NCBI GenBank assembly: GCA_027492035.1
Contig: JAOZFT010000035.1
Coordinates: 1-64,000 of the forward strand
Direction of reading: 5' to 3'
DNA from: Thermoproteota archaeon
Lineage (GTDB): Archaea; Korarchaeota; JAOZGF01; JAOZFZ01
Length of the DNA stretch: 64,000 nucleotides
Shown here in pieces: positions 54,599 through 63,620 of this stretch (its first letter is position 1; every line of letters starts with the position of its first letter). The notes beneath the pieces are model-generated. The model was not told where the DNA came from and did no database searches. It saw only the letters and a list, made by a program, of their open reading frames with translations. Both the position numbers and the translations under genes were made by a program.

Positions 54599-55285
54599 CT
54601 AGGAAAAAGTGGACTGTATAGCTAGTAGGACAGATGCTAGAAAGGCTTCAATGGTTCCCTTCGCCTGAGTAGCAACTGTTTCATAAACTAAATAATTTTC
54701 TAAACGAAGATTCTTTATTAGAAAATCTGATGGGTAAATATTCCATAAATCCCTTTTGTTTAACTGAACTACAACCGGTATTTTTTTGTTCAGTTTTTCA
54801 CCGAAAAACCTTTTTAATTCCTCTAAACTTCTTTTGTTTTCAATAAATTTTTCTCTTTGGCTGTCAATCACAAAAACAATTGTATCTGCCCCCTTCACAA
54901 CAGGTGCTCTTAAAGGAGCGTAGAAATCCTGTCCAGTAGCTGCCCAACCATGAACTCCTAAATTGAAATCTCCTAACCAAGTCAAGTCCAATTGTATGCC
55001 AAATTTTTCAAGTACAGAACTAAGAATTTCTCTATTTAATGAAAAGAACTGGTAATCATAATACAGTGTCCTGCCTCCAGAAGTAGATATACTTATTGTT
55101 TTCGTAGATGTACAGTTCCGGTTTATAGTTTGTAAGTACCTTTTCACTGCATATAAACTGGTTGTTTTCCCTGATTCTCCACACCCGTAATAAACTAGTT
55201 TTAAATGGATTTCATGCTTCTTTACGTCTATTTGAACCAAGTGTTCCACCGAGATGTTTAAGAGCTGACTGTAGATCCTTTCCAA
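54599..55285 (-). CDS. MglA-like small GTPase
   Basis: 228 residues, a Ras-superfamily GTPase of the prokaryotic MglA group. P-loop YYGCGESGKTTSL (G34-T41), switch region STSGGRTLYYDYQF, AATGQDFY where MglA has TVPGQVFY, GADTIVFVIDSQ, and base motif NKRD (176-179). MglA with a roadblock GAP sets cell polarity or motility in bacteria. The ORF start overlaps the roadblock gene by 74 bases; TTG 55240 behind GGTGG may be the true start. Probably translationally coupled to it. Confidence 0.88.
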   Translation of the reverse strand: MERIYSQLLNISVEHLVQIDVKKHEIHLKLVYYGCGESGKTTSLYAVKRYLQTINRNCTSTKTISISTSGGRTLYYDYQFFSLNREILSSVLEKFGIQLDLTWLGDFNLGVHGWAATGQDFYAPLRAPVVKGADTIVFVIDSQREKFIENKRSLEELKRFFGEKLNKKIPVVVQLNKRDLWNIYPSDFLIKNLRLENYLVYETVATQAKGTIEAFLASVLLAIQSTFS

Positions 55286-55730
55286 TCCCGAATTTTTCCT
55301 TTAAAAGCATCTCGGTCTCTTCGATTTTTTCTCTTCTTTCAATAAGTAACTTTCTAATTTGAGGCAAGCTGTTTTTAACAGTTAACCTTAATAAACCCAA
55401 ATTAACTTTAGGTAGGGTCTTTATGACTAAAAGGGAGCTTTCCTCTACATCATAAATAAAAATCTTGGATGTTTCAGTTTCAGCAAGTATCTGTTCAGGA
55501 TCAGGTTCATTCATTATTTCATGTTGAGCTATGTGAGCACCGAAAATACCTGCACATGCAGATGAGAAATTAGCTAAAAAATCTTCTCCTAAATTAAAAG
55601 GAGTTATAGCAGGCAGAACACCATCTTTCCTAATAATTACAGCGAAAACAATGCCTGGAATATCATTTAACTTACTTAGCAGCGCCTTTAACTTGTTTTC
55701 ATTTTCAATTAATTCTCTACCAAACTCCAA
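55212..55730 (-). CDS. roadblock/LC7 domain protein (MglB-like)
   Basis: 172 residues. A roadblock domain (about 12-120; ITPFNLGEDFLANFSSACAGIFGAH and SSLLVIKTLPKVNLGLLRLTV) plus a helical, charged C-terminal extension of about 50 residues. Directly upstream of and overlapping the MglA-like GTPase gene, the usual order for a GTPase and its regulator. The extension is unusual and could mediate docking. Confidence 0.85.
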   Translation of the reverse strand: MEFGRELIENENKLKALLSKLNDIPGIVFAVIIRKDGVLPAITPFNLGEDFLANFSSACAGIFGAHIAQHEIMNEPDPEQILAETETSKIFIYDVEESSLLVIKTLPKVNLGLLRLTVKNSLPQIRKLLIERREKIEETEMLLKEKFGIGKDLQSALKHLGGTLGSNRRKEA

Positions 55731-56214
55731 GAAGGAAACACCTCACACCCATATTCCCTAAAAACTTTTCAGAAAACTTCAACATTAAATTTATTGATTT
55801 TTAACCAAACAGTTTTCAAGCATTACTTTTGTTTCTTCTATTATATAAATTTTAAGGTTTCAATTCCGAAAATTTCAATTCAAAAATTGGCAAACCTGTT
55901 TTTTCTATAACTTTTCTTGTTTCCACTGTCTTCTTTTTTCTTTTTTAATGTGAAAAACTAGAAAATAAGTAAAGAATTCTTCTTTCTCCAGAATCTATGG
56001 TTATCTTCCCTGAAAAACATATTTTTAGGGGTAAAGGTGGAAAAGGAAATAAAAAAGGCTTTAACTCTTTTCTTCCAATGGAAAAGTTTGAAAGAGTAAT
56101 CATTTAAAAGAGGAATGTTTAAATATTTTTTAAACAAAGATTCTATTACCTTTCACATTCTTACTTCACCTTTTTTTAACGTTTTCCTTCCTTATTTGGG
56201 GACGGTGAAAGCAC
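55731..56214. other. divergent intergenic region of 480 bases
   Basis: Between the MglB-like and arrestin-like genes. Very AT-rich, no ORF or RNA gene seen. Candidate promoters: ttatataaatttt near 55842 (minus direction when complemented) and the symmetric gtttaaatattttttaaac at 56117-56135 about 80 bases before the arrestin-like gene. Motif-based only. Confidence 0.4.
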
Positions 56215-56649
56215 GTGGATAGAAAAGTGAATTTGCAAATAAAATTGTCGAGTCCTTTCTTTTATGTAGGAAAAAACTTAAAAGGAGAGGTAGAAGTTGA
56301 ATGTGTTGGGGATATAGAGTTTGAGGAAATCAGATTAGAGTTTGAAGGCACCGAAAAAATCAATTTTCCATGTAGAGACTCTAATGTCTGTCCCTCCCCC
56401 ACTATCTTTTTGGCTTCCCAAATTTTTGAAACAAAGAGAAGAATAAAGGAGGGTAATAGAATAGTTTGTCCCTCCCAGATCAAAATACCTTTTGAACTTT
56501 TTATCCCCCCCTGGACTCCTCCAACTTATAGAGGAAAATACGTCCAAACAAATTATGTTTTGAGGGTTAAACTGATGAGGGAAGGGGTAACCTTATTTTC
56601 TAAAGAATTACCCATTAAAATTTTCCTTGCTCCCCCTGCAATAAGGTAA
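56215..56649 (+). CDS. arrestin-fold domain protein
   Basis: 144 residues built as one arrestin-like beta sandwich: FYVGKNLKGEVEVECVGDIEFEEIRLEFEGTEKI, then IPFELFIPPWTPPTYRGKYVQTNYVLRVKL. This is the N-terminal arrestin/Vps26/Spo0M pattern (P..PPTY.G.Y....Y.L.V). It has a single domain where eukaryotic arrestins have two. GTG start behind GGTGA. Lies next to the roadblock/GTPase genes on the other strand, so a trafficking- or signalling-like link is possible but unproved. Confidence 0.7.
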   Translation: MDRKVNLQIKLSSPFFYVGKNLKGEVEVECVGDIEFEEIRLEFEGTEKINFPCRDSNVCPSPTIFLASQIFETKRRIKEGNRIVCPSQIKIPFELFIPPWTPPTYRGKYVQTNYVLRVKLMREGVTLFSKELPIKIFLAPPAIR

Positions 56650-56736
56650 TAAAGGGTTTAAAAATTAAAAATAAAACTAAGTGGAGTCCGAAAACATATT
56701 CCCTATTATTAACTTTTTTAAGAGAGGCCTAAAAAA

Positions 56737-58005
56737 TTGCAAGAAATGAAAGGCAAAGTTTGTTTAGTTCCTTTTGTGTCACCTTTCCATAAGAAGGAAG
56801 CCTACATCGGAAAACTAAATTTTTTCAAAAAATTTCCTTGGCTGAGCTTCTACAGTCCAGTGTCAGGGGAAGATGAAGTCCTGGACGTTATTGAATGGGT
56901 TGAACAGTTTAAACTAGCCTTACTTTACCCCTTGACAGGCGGAACTTCTCAGTTGTTGGTGTCAACAATTATTTCCACTTCTACACCGACTGTGTTGTTA
57001 ACGGATGGAAGAAACAACTCCTTGCCTTCAGCGTTAACTTGTAAAAGGAAAATTGGCAAATTTAATGGAAATACCCTGATCAAGTTAATTTTCTTGGACG
57101 AAAAAAGTCTCTTCTCATTTGAAGAAACAGTTTCAGAAATTCTAAAAGTGGCTGAAGCCTTCCAAGAATTTATAGGCATGAAAATACATTTCTTGGGTTA
57201 TTTAAGCAACAAAAAGAAGTCATTCTATGACCCCTACACATTAAAAGAAAAATTCAACATCAACATTATACAAGAAAACATGGATTTTAAGAAGTACTTA
57301 AGAATTAAACTTGAACCTCAATGGCTAGAAACCTTCAAAGGCTACGAAATAATTGAGCCTTCTCAACAAGAGCTAGAGAAGGCATTTAAATTTTACCTTC
57401 TACTAAAAAAATTCCTTGAAGGAAAGGAAGCAGAAGTTTTGACGCTTGACTGTTTCCAATTAATAAACCAGGTAGGGTTTCCTCCATGCTTTGCAGCGGC
57501 AAAACTGCTTGAAAAAGGAGTGATTTTTGGTTGCGAAGCCGACTTGGCCTCAACAGTCACTATGTTTATCTTAAAAAAACTAACAGGTTCCCAGCCTTTC
57601 ATAATGAACCTATCAGCAATTTATCCAGAAAAAAATGAAGTGCTCCTTTCCCACTGCACAGCCCCCTTGAACTTAAGTGCCGGAAAGAAAAAATTACGCT
57701 CCCATTTCGAGTCAGGGTTAGGTGTCTCTGTTGAACTCACCTTTAAAAAAGGGCCTGTAACTCTTGTTCAATTTATTAACCCCGACTACGAAAAAATGTA
57801 TATTGCAGAAGGAGAAATTGTGGATGGAAATCCTAAAATTGAAAGCAATTGTAGAAGCCAAATAAAAGTGAAACCGAAATTTTCAGTTAAAAAGTTCTTG
57901 GAAGAAAATTTTGGAAATCATTTCACAGTTGTTTACGGTAAACACTCTGAAAAAATAAACAATTTCTGCAAACTAGCTGGTATTGCAACAAAAATTTACA
58001 ATTGA
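56737..58005 (+). CDS. L-fucose isomerase-like protein (COG2407)
   Basis: 422-residue protein with the C-terminal signature of the fucose/arabinose isomerase fold: LTLDCFQLINQVGFPPCFAAAKLLEKGVIFGCEADLASTVTMFILKKLTGSQPF and late LSHCTAPLNL. Members interconvert ketoses and aldoses or are uncharacterised archaeal homologues. The metal ligands Glu (CEAD) and His (SHC) are present. Substrate unknown. TTG start at 56737. Confidence 0.75.
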   Translation: MQEMKGKVCLVPFVSPFHKKEAYIGKLNFFKKFPWLSFYSPVSGEDEVLDVIEWVEQFKLALLYPLTGGTSQLLVSTIISTSTPTVLLTDGRNNSLPSALTCKRKIGKFNGNTLIKLIFLDEKSLFSFEETVSEILKVAEAFQEFIGMKIHFLGYLSNKKKSFYDPYTLKEKFNINIIQENMDFKKYLRIKLEPQWLETFKGYEIIEPSQQELEKAFKFYLLLKKFLEGKEAEVLTLDCFQLINQVGFPPCFAAAKLLEKGVIFGCEADLASTVTMFILKKLTGSQPFIMNLSAIYPEKNEVLLSHCTAPLNLSAGKKKLRSHFESGLGVSVELTFKKGPVTLVQFINPDYEKMYIAEGEIVDGNPKIESNCRSQIKVKPKFSVKKFLEENFGNHFTVVYGKHSEKINNFCKLAGIATKIYN

Positions 58006-58019
58006 AAACTGAGGAAATA

Positions 58020-58382
58020 CTAAAATTTCTTTTTAAGGGTAAGGATCAATTCGTTAATTAATTCATCCACATTATTTAGTAACTCTTTTATTTCTTGTTT
58101 TTCAGCCTTTTCTATGTGTATTCCGGCTATAACCACAGTTTTAACACCCACCTTACCAGTAATTTCCTTAGCTGCCTTACTTGCCACCTTTCCCTCTTTA
58201 TGTCTATGTGAAACCAGGGTTTTCACTGAAACACTTTCTCCCTCTTTTTCAGCTAAAGATACAGCACCGACATGAGGTTTCTCTCCACCACCAATCAAAA
58301 CAACCAAGTCATTCCCTAAAGTTAAAAGTTTCAGAAAAACATGAAGCCTACCTTCCCCAGCTTCAAAGCTAAACCCTTCCAT
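58020..58382 (-). CDS. LpdD-like (proteasome-chaperone-fold) protein
   Basis: 120 residues with LGNDLVVLIGGGEKPHVGAVSLAE, SHRHKEGKVAS and VVIAGIHIEKAEKQEI. This is the pattern of the small LpdD family, which supports prenylated-FMN decarboxylases and has a fold like proteasome assembly chaperones. No UbiD or UbiX gene is in the window. It overlaps nothing and converges on the fucose-isomerase-like gene. Confidence 0.6.
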   Translation of the reverse strand: MEGFSFEAGEGRLHVFLKLLTLGNDLVVLIGGGEKPHVGAVSLAEKEGESVSVKTLVSHRHKEGKVASKAAKEITGKVGVKTVVIAGIHIEKAEKQEIKELLNNVDELINELILTLKKKF

Positions 58383-58517
58383 TTCATTTCCTCTACTTCA
58401 AAGGACTTAACGTGTTCAATGAAATTGTACCATTATTCAAAAAAATAGATTTAAAGATTCCATTATAAAGTTGAAGTAGTAAAACTTCTCTCCCTAAATT
58501 AAGAAGAGGTGCCTAAT

Positions 58518-59420
58518 TTGAACATCGTCCATAACTTGTTTAATAAAAGAAAAATACTTTATTTAACAATTTTTGCAGTCTCTGTAATAGTTACAGGGTT
58601 CCTATTTTCATTTTTCCTGTCCCCTATACAAAAAAGCTTTTACCCTAACCGAGAAAAACTTCCTTTAAAGGCTCCTCTTCCGTTACCAACACCTGCACCT
58701 ACAATAAACAGAGAGGAAGGTGTACTTCCACACCAAACCTTTCAAAGTGAAACTTCACTCCTGGAAACAACTAACCGATTAATGATTTACACTGCAACTG
58801 TGTCTTTAAAGGTAAAAAACGTAACAACAGCCATAAACAAAATAACTTCGTTAACAGAGGAATTCGGTGGGTTTATTCAAGAAATAAACATTTACGGGAC
58901 AGAAAGAAAAGAGGGATATATAACAGTGAGAATTCCTCAAACAAACTTCCAAGAATTCCTTAAAAAAATTGCTTCAATTGGAAAACTAGAAAACAAAAAA
59001 GTTGAAGGGCAAGATGTAACTGAGAAATTCATTGATTTACAAGCCAGGTTAAACAACAGTAAAAAAGAGGAGCAAAGGCTTCTACAAATACTTGAAAAAG
59101 CAGAAACAGTAGATGAAATCCTTAAAGTTGAAAAAGAAATAAAAACAGTAAGAACGGAAATAGACACCTTGACAGGGCAAATAAAATTCCTACAAAGAAG
59201 AATAACTTACTCAACAATAAAAATATCACTTGAAGAACCAGCTCCTCAACCGCCCTGGCTTCAACTCCCAGAAACAGATTGGAGTTACCCTCTAGAATTG
59301 GGGTTAACTATACTTTTAGATTTAATTCAAGCAATCATTACTTTAACCATAGCCCTCAGCCCAATAGCTATCCCAGGTTTCCTAATATATAAACTTTACA
59401 GGAGAAAGAAGAAATCTTGA
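58518..59420 (+). CDS. DUF4349 membrane-anchored protein
   Basis: 300 residues. N-terminal span (LTIFAVSVIVTGFLFSFFLS), a Pro-rich linker, the DUF4349 domain (about 90-245; RLMIYTATVSLKVKNV, GGFIQEINIYG, VRIPQTNFQEFLKKI, coiled coil around 165-220), and a C-terminal span with basic end. The ORF begins at GTG 58509, but TTG 58518 has GAGGTG six bases upstream and is more likely. Function of the family is unknown; it sits at the cell surface. Confidence 0.8.
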   Translation: MNIVHNLFNKRKILYLTIFAVSVIVTGFLFSFFLSPIQKSFYPNREKLPLKAPLPLPTPAPTINREEGVLPHQTFQSETSLLETTNRLMIYTATVSLKVKNVTTAINKITSLTEEFGGFIQEINIYGTERKEGYITVRIPQTNFQEFLKKIASIGKLENKKVEGQDVTEKFIDLQARLNNSKKEEQRLLQILEKAETVDEILKVEKEIKTVRTEIDTLTGQIKFLQRRITYSTIKISLEEPAPQPPWLQLPETDWSYPLELGLTILLDLIQAIITLTIALSPIAIPGFLIYKLYRRKKKS

Positions 59421-59579
59421 AACCTTTTTTCTTAATTCCGCACTAAAATAAACTTTTTTTAAATGAATCAAGTTCAAAACTTCTTTTTTTATACTAATTC
59501 CCTTTTAAAAATATTTAAAATTTTTAGAAAGAAAAAGAATGAAAATAAATATTATAAGCATTAATTAAAAATGTTTAAA

Positions 59580-60791
59580 CTAGATTTCCTCCTCTTCTAA
59601 AGAACTTAAATAATCCTTAATTGCTCTAAAATAAATCTCAGCAACCTTAAATATGGATTTAATATTAACCCATTCATTTTTACTGTGAGCTCCCTCTCCA
59701 TCAGGCCCAAAACCACATATACACGGTACACCGTGAGTTATAAACATCCATCCGTCATTCCAAGGTCCACACCCCTCAACTTTAGGTTTAAACCCTAAAA
59801 CATCAAAAAAAACTTTAACTAAAACATTAACAATTTCTTCATCCGGAGAAATTTCAACTGGAGGTACGTAAAGCAAATCCTCTAAAACATAATCAACACC
59901 CAAACCCTCCAACCTACTCCTAATTAAGTTTTTCACTTGCTCTTTATTATTGCTAGGAAGTAATCTAACATCTCCATAAGCTACACATTCATCAGGGACC
60001 ATGTTAACACCTTTACCGCCTTCAATCAACGTTGGAAAAGTAAAAACAGGTTTCCTACCTGGAAAAGTTTTACTTGGAACAAAAGGAACCTCCAAACCTT
60101 TCAAAGCATTAATTACTTTAAACATATCTAAAACAGCGTTTCTTCCTCTCCACCTCCTCTCCCACTCCAGTAAACCGGTGTGAACAGCTTCACCGAAAAC
60201 TTTAATCCTAAACCTGTAACCTCCACGATGGCCAATGGTCACCCTTTCACAACCAGGTTCCCCAATAATTGCAGCGTCTCCCTTTAAACCATGTTTTAAA
60301 AGAAAAAGGGTTCCGTAACTGGAACAAGCACAAGGTTCCTCGTCAACAACAAAAGTTAAAATTAACTTGCCCTGTAAGTCGTCTTCAAAATTAAGCAGCC
60401 TCTTAGTTACGTAAACAAAAATCCCTAAAGAAGCCTTCATATCCAAAGAACCTAAACCATACAATTTACCATTCTTCACTTCACCAGAAAAAGGGTTAAA
60501 GCTGTAGCCTGCAGCCGGTGGAACAGTGTCCATGTGACCATTTAAGACCAAAGTTTTACCTTTACCAAACTTAACTTCAGCTACAACGTTGGGTCTGAAA
60601 AGGGAAACTCCTTTAAACACAGGGGATAAACCAAATTTCTCCAATTCATCAAAAACAGCTCTAGCAACATTTAACTCAACAGGTTCATCAGCTAAACTTC
60701 CACCAGGCTTAAAAAAATTAACACTTTTAATCCTAACAATTTTCCGAATAAACTTCAACATTTCAAAATTTAACTGCTGCAATGGCTCCAA
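59580..60791 (-). CDS. M20-family peptidase/deacylase (ArgE/DapE-like)
   Basis: 403 residues with the zinc-site motifs NGHMDTVPP, YGLGSLDMKAS, VDEEPCAC, IGEPG and GAHSKNEWV, in family order. M20 members free amino acids or deacylate acyl-amino acids. Substrate unknown. Start at 60791; the ORF is alone on the minus strand between DUF4349 and the large surface protein. Confidence 0.92.
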   Translation of the reverse strand: MEPLQQLNFEMLKFIRKIVRIKSVNFFKPGGSLADEPVELNVARAVFDELEKFGLSPVFKGVSLFRPNVVAEVKFGKGKTLVLNGHMDTVPPAAGYSFNPFSGEVKNGKLYGLGSLDMKASLGIFVYVTKRLLNFEDDLQGKLILTFVVDEEPCACSSYGTLFLLKHGLKGDAAIIGEPGCERVTIGHRGGYRFRIKVFGEAVHTGLLEWERRWRGRNAVLDMFKVINALKGLEVPFVPSKTFPGRKPVFTFPTLIEGGKGVNMVPDECVAYGDVRLLPSNNKEQVKNLIRSRLEGLGVDYVLEDLLYVPPVEISPDEEIVNVLVKVFFDVLGFKPKVEGCGPWNDGWMFITHGVPCICGFGPDGEGAHSKNEWVNIKSIFKVAEIYFRAIKDYLSSLEEEEI

Positions 60792-60966
60792 AAAACAACT
60801 CCCCCAAGATTCCTTTAAACAAAATTTCTTTAAAAAAATAAAAAGCTAAGAAGTTTTATTAAGTTTATTAAAAACGTTAATTTTAAATAAAAGCATAAAC
60901 ATTTCCAGCATCGAATCCCTTCCATCAATAAATATTTATTTAAACAGTGAAAAGGTGAAGTAAAAC

Positions 60967-63564
60967 TTGAAACACGCATTAAGGAAGAGAGTAAACCCTA
61001 GAAAGAAGTCTTCCCTAATATTCACCTTAATACTTATAACAACCCTCCTTTTAATTGCTCAAATACCTTACCAAACTGCAGCAGTAAAAATTAACAAGAA
61101 AAACTCTGAAATAGCCTCCGTAACTTTAGAACCAGTAAAGGATAACTATCTCACTGACCACTACCCAACTAGTTCATTCGGAGGATTGACCTTTCTAGTA
61201 ATTGGAGCGTATGTTCCGGCAGGAACCACTTACCGGTACCGACCCATTTTGCAATTCGATCTTAGCAGCATCCCTTCAGGTTCCACAATAACAAGTGCAA
61301 AGTTAAGGTTAACAAAATGTTGCGCGACAGGGGGGCCAGGTGGTAACTTTTATGTCTATGTTTATAGGTTAACAACTAACTGGGATGAAACTCACTCTTC
61401 TTGGAATTATAAAGAAACCGGGGTCTTGTGGGCGCATCCTGGAGGAGATTATTCAGGGTACTATGGTTCTTTTTATGTCACATCTGGTGTTGCTTACGGA
61501 ACCCATTTTGAAGTTGACGTAACAAATCTGGTTAAGAAATGGGTGGATGGCACTTACCCAAACTACGGGATATTGCTTAGATCATCTGTTGAGAGCAGTG
61601 CTACTACGAACTGGATTAAATTTGCTTCAAAAGAATATAGTGATTCAGACTGGAGGCCTAAACTAATTATTGAGTATACTCCCCCAGTTACTCCCACTAT
61701 CACTTTAACACCTACTCCTGTTTCTAGAAGTGTTGAGCAGGGAAGTTCAACTAGTTACTTAGTTTCTGTTACAGCTACCGCTGTTTCCGGTGATATTGGT
61801 TTAACTGTTTCTGGTCTGCCTTCCGGTGCAACCTACAGTTTCACCAGCAACAACCAACCTGCCCCTTACACTTCAACTTTAACAATTTCAACCAGCGGCA
61901 CAACACCAACTGGAACCTACACTTTAACCATTACCGGCGCCGGTGGAGGTGTAACAGGTACTGCTCATGTTACTTTAGAAGTTACTGCCCCAGCTGTTAC
62001 ACCTGACTTTTCTATCGATGTTTCCCCGAATTCTCAAACAGTTTCTCCTGGCAACAGTGTCGATTACAGTGTTTCTGTTAATCCTTCACCGATTTTTTCA
62101 AACCCTGTTTCTTTAACTGTTTCTGGTCTGCCTTCCGGTGCAACCTACAGTTTCACCAGCAACAACCAAGTTCCAGGTTTCACTTCAACTCTGAGCATTT
62201 CCACTTCAAGCTCTACTCCAACTGGAACCTACACTTTAACCGTTACAGGTTCAAGTGGGAGCTTAACTCACAGTGAAACAGTAACTTTGGTTGTTAGTCC
62301 TGCTGCTGATTTCTCAATAAGTGTCACTCCACCTAACTTAGCTGTTAAGGCTGGTGAAAGAGCTAACTTTGCAGTTACAATAACCCATATAGGAGGGTTT
62401 AGTTCCTCTACCCAAATTTTAATTTCTGTTGAAGGGTTACCCTCAGATGCTTCCCCCTCCTTGTCTTCATTCACAACTACAAGTACAGGGAGACATGGGT
62501 ATTTACGTATAGCTACAGGCTCAACTACTGGCACATTTCCTTTGACGATTATAGCCACTGGAGGAGGAAAAACTCACACTGCAGCTGTGACTTTAACCAT
62601 TACTCCAGGAGGTGCTACCCCCACAGCTTCACCTACTGCTTCCCCTTCGGCTCCACCCACAGCTTCACCTACTCCTTCCCCTTCACCTACTCCTTCCCCT
62701 GGAGCCTTTGATTTCACTTTAACTCTTTCTCCTTCAAGCAGTGAAATTTTCCAAGGTGAAGTTGCTACGTTTGTTGTTCAAGCTAGTCTTGTTTCAGGCA
62801 CTGCTCAACCTTTAACATTAACTGTTTCTGGTCTGCCAAGCGATGCTACTTACACATTTAACCCACCTACTGTAACTCCTACAGGTACTTCAACCTTAAC
62901 TGTTACGGCTGGTTCATCAACTGGTTCATTCACCTTCGTCATTACTGCCAGTGGTGGGGGCTTAACTAAAACAGTGACTGGTTCCTTAAAAATTTCAACT
63001 AAGAAATGCATAATTGCTACTGCTACATATGGTTCTGAGCTTTCAAGTGAAGTAATGTTCCTAAGAAAATTCAGAAACAATTTAATACTGAAAACTTACA
63101 GTGGTAAACAGTTCTATAAAGTTTTTGATGCATTCTATTACTCTTTCAGTCCCCAGGTTGCTCAATTTATTTTGGAACATCCACAAATTAAACCTTTAAT
63201 GAAAGCTCTACTTTACCCGTTAATGGCTTCTCTGCATGTTTCTGCTTTAACTCAGCCCTTGTTCAGTTTAAACCCTGAACTTGGAACAATTACTGCCGGT
63301 TTAATTGCTAGTGCTTTAATAGGATTGCTTTACTTAACACCTTTACTTATAGCTTTAAGTTTCATAGTTAGAGGGTGGAATTGGAAAACTAGAAAATTAG
63401 TTCTTGTTTTCGCAACTGCTTCCTTAACTTCCTTTGTTACACTGGTCAGTGGAACAATTCTCTCTATAGATTACTTAACAATGCTTTCCTCTGCAGTGTT
63501 TGTAGTTTCTACAATGTTACTTACTCCGTCAACTTTTCTTATTGGTTTACTTAAAAATAAATAA
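60967..63564 (+). CDS. large surface protein: DNRLRE, Ig-like repeats, CFI-box
   Basis: 865 residues. Signal (SLIFTLILITTLLLIAQIPYQ); a DNRLRE/CBM96-like domain (about 50-235, ending in GILLRSSVESSATTNWIKFASKEYSDSDWRPKLIIEY); four Ig-like repeats (about 245-335, 345-440, 450-545 and 580-675), two of which share exact DNA; a Pro/Thr/Ser linker (about 550-580); and a C-terminal CFI-box (CIIATATYGSELSSEVMFLRKFRNNLILKT) followed by three membrane spans. Probably a large adhesin or cell-wall protein. TTG start behind AAAGGTGAAG. Confidence 0.88.
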   Translation: MKHALRKRVNPRKKSSLIFTLILITTLLLIAQIPYQTAAVKINKKNSEIASVTLEPVKDNYLTDHYPTSSFGGLTFLVIGAYVPAGTTYRYRPILQFDLSSIPSGSTITSAKLRLTKCCATGGPGGNFYVYVYRLTTNWDETHSSWNYKETGVLWAHPGGDYSGYYGSFYVTSGVAYGTHFEVDVTNLVKKWVDGTYPNYGILLRSSVESSATTNWIKFASKEYSDSDWRPKLIIEYTPPVTPTITLTPTPVSRSVEQGSSTSYLVSVTATAVSGDIGLTVSGLPSGATYSFTSNNQPAPYTSTLTISTSGTTPTGTYTLTITGAGGGVTGTAHVTLEVTAPAVTPDFSIDVSPNSQTVSPGNSVDYSVSVNPSPIFSNPVSLTVSGLPSGATYSFTSNNQVPGFTSTLSISTSSSTPTGTYTLTVTGSSGSLTHSETVTLVVSPAADFSISVTPPNLAVKAGERANFAVTITHIGGFSSSTQILISVEGLPSDASPSLSSFTTTSTGRHGYLRIATGSTTGTFPLTIIATGGGKTHTAAVTLTITPGGATPTASPTASPSAPPTASPTPSPSPTPSPGAFDFTLTLSPSSSEIFQGEVATFVVQASLVSGTAQPLTLTVSGLPSDATYTFNPPTVTPTGTSTLTVTAGSSTGSFTFVITASGGGLTKTVTGSLKISTKKCIIATATYGSELSSEVMFLRKFRNNLILKTYSGKQFYKVFDAFYYSFSPQVAQFILEHPQIKPLMKALLYPLMASLHVSALTQPLFSLNPELGTITAGLIASALIGLLYLTPLLIALSFIVRGWNWKTRKLVLVFATASLTSFVTLVSGTILSIDYLTMLSSAVFVVSTMLLTPSTFLIGLLKNK
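61801..61856 (+). repeat. 56-bp direct repeat, copy 1, in surface protein gene
   Basis: ttaactgtttctggtctgcc and the following 36 bases recur without mismatch at 62113-62168, encoding LTVSGLPSGATYSFTSNNQ in two Ig-like repeats. A shorter third match starts at 62819. Such identity suggests recent duplication or gene conversion. Confidence 0.9.
62113..62168 (+). repeat. 56-bp direct repeat, copy 2
   Basis: Exact second copy of 61801-61856, 312 bases downstream, in frame. Recombination between copies would remove one 104-residue repeat unit cleanly. Confidence 0.9.
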
Positions 63565-63620
63565 TAAAGTAAGGAACCTTTAATTCACCTTTTTTTTCTT
63601 TTTTAATTCTTTTCTGAATA

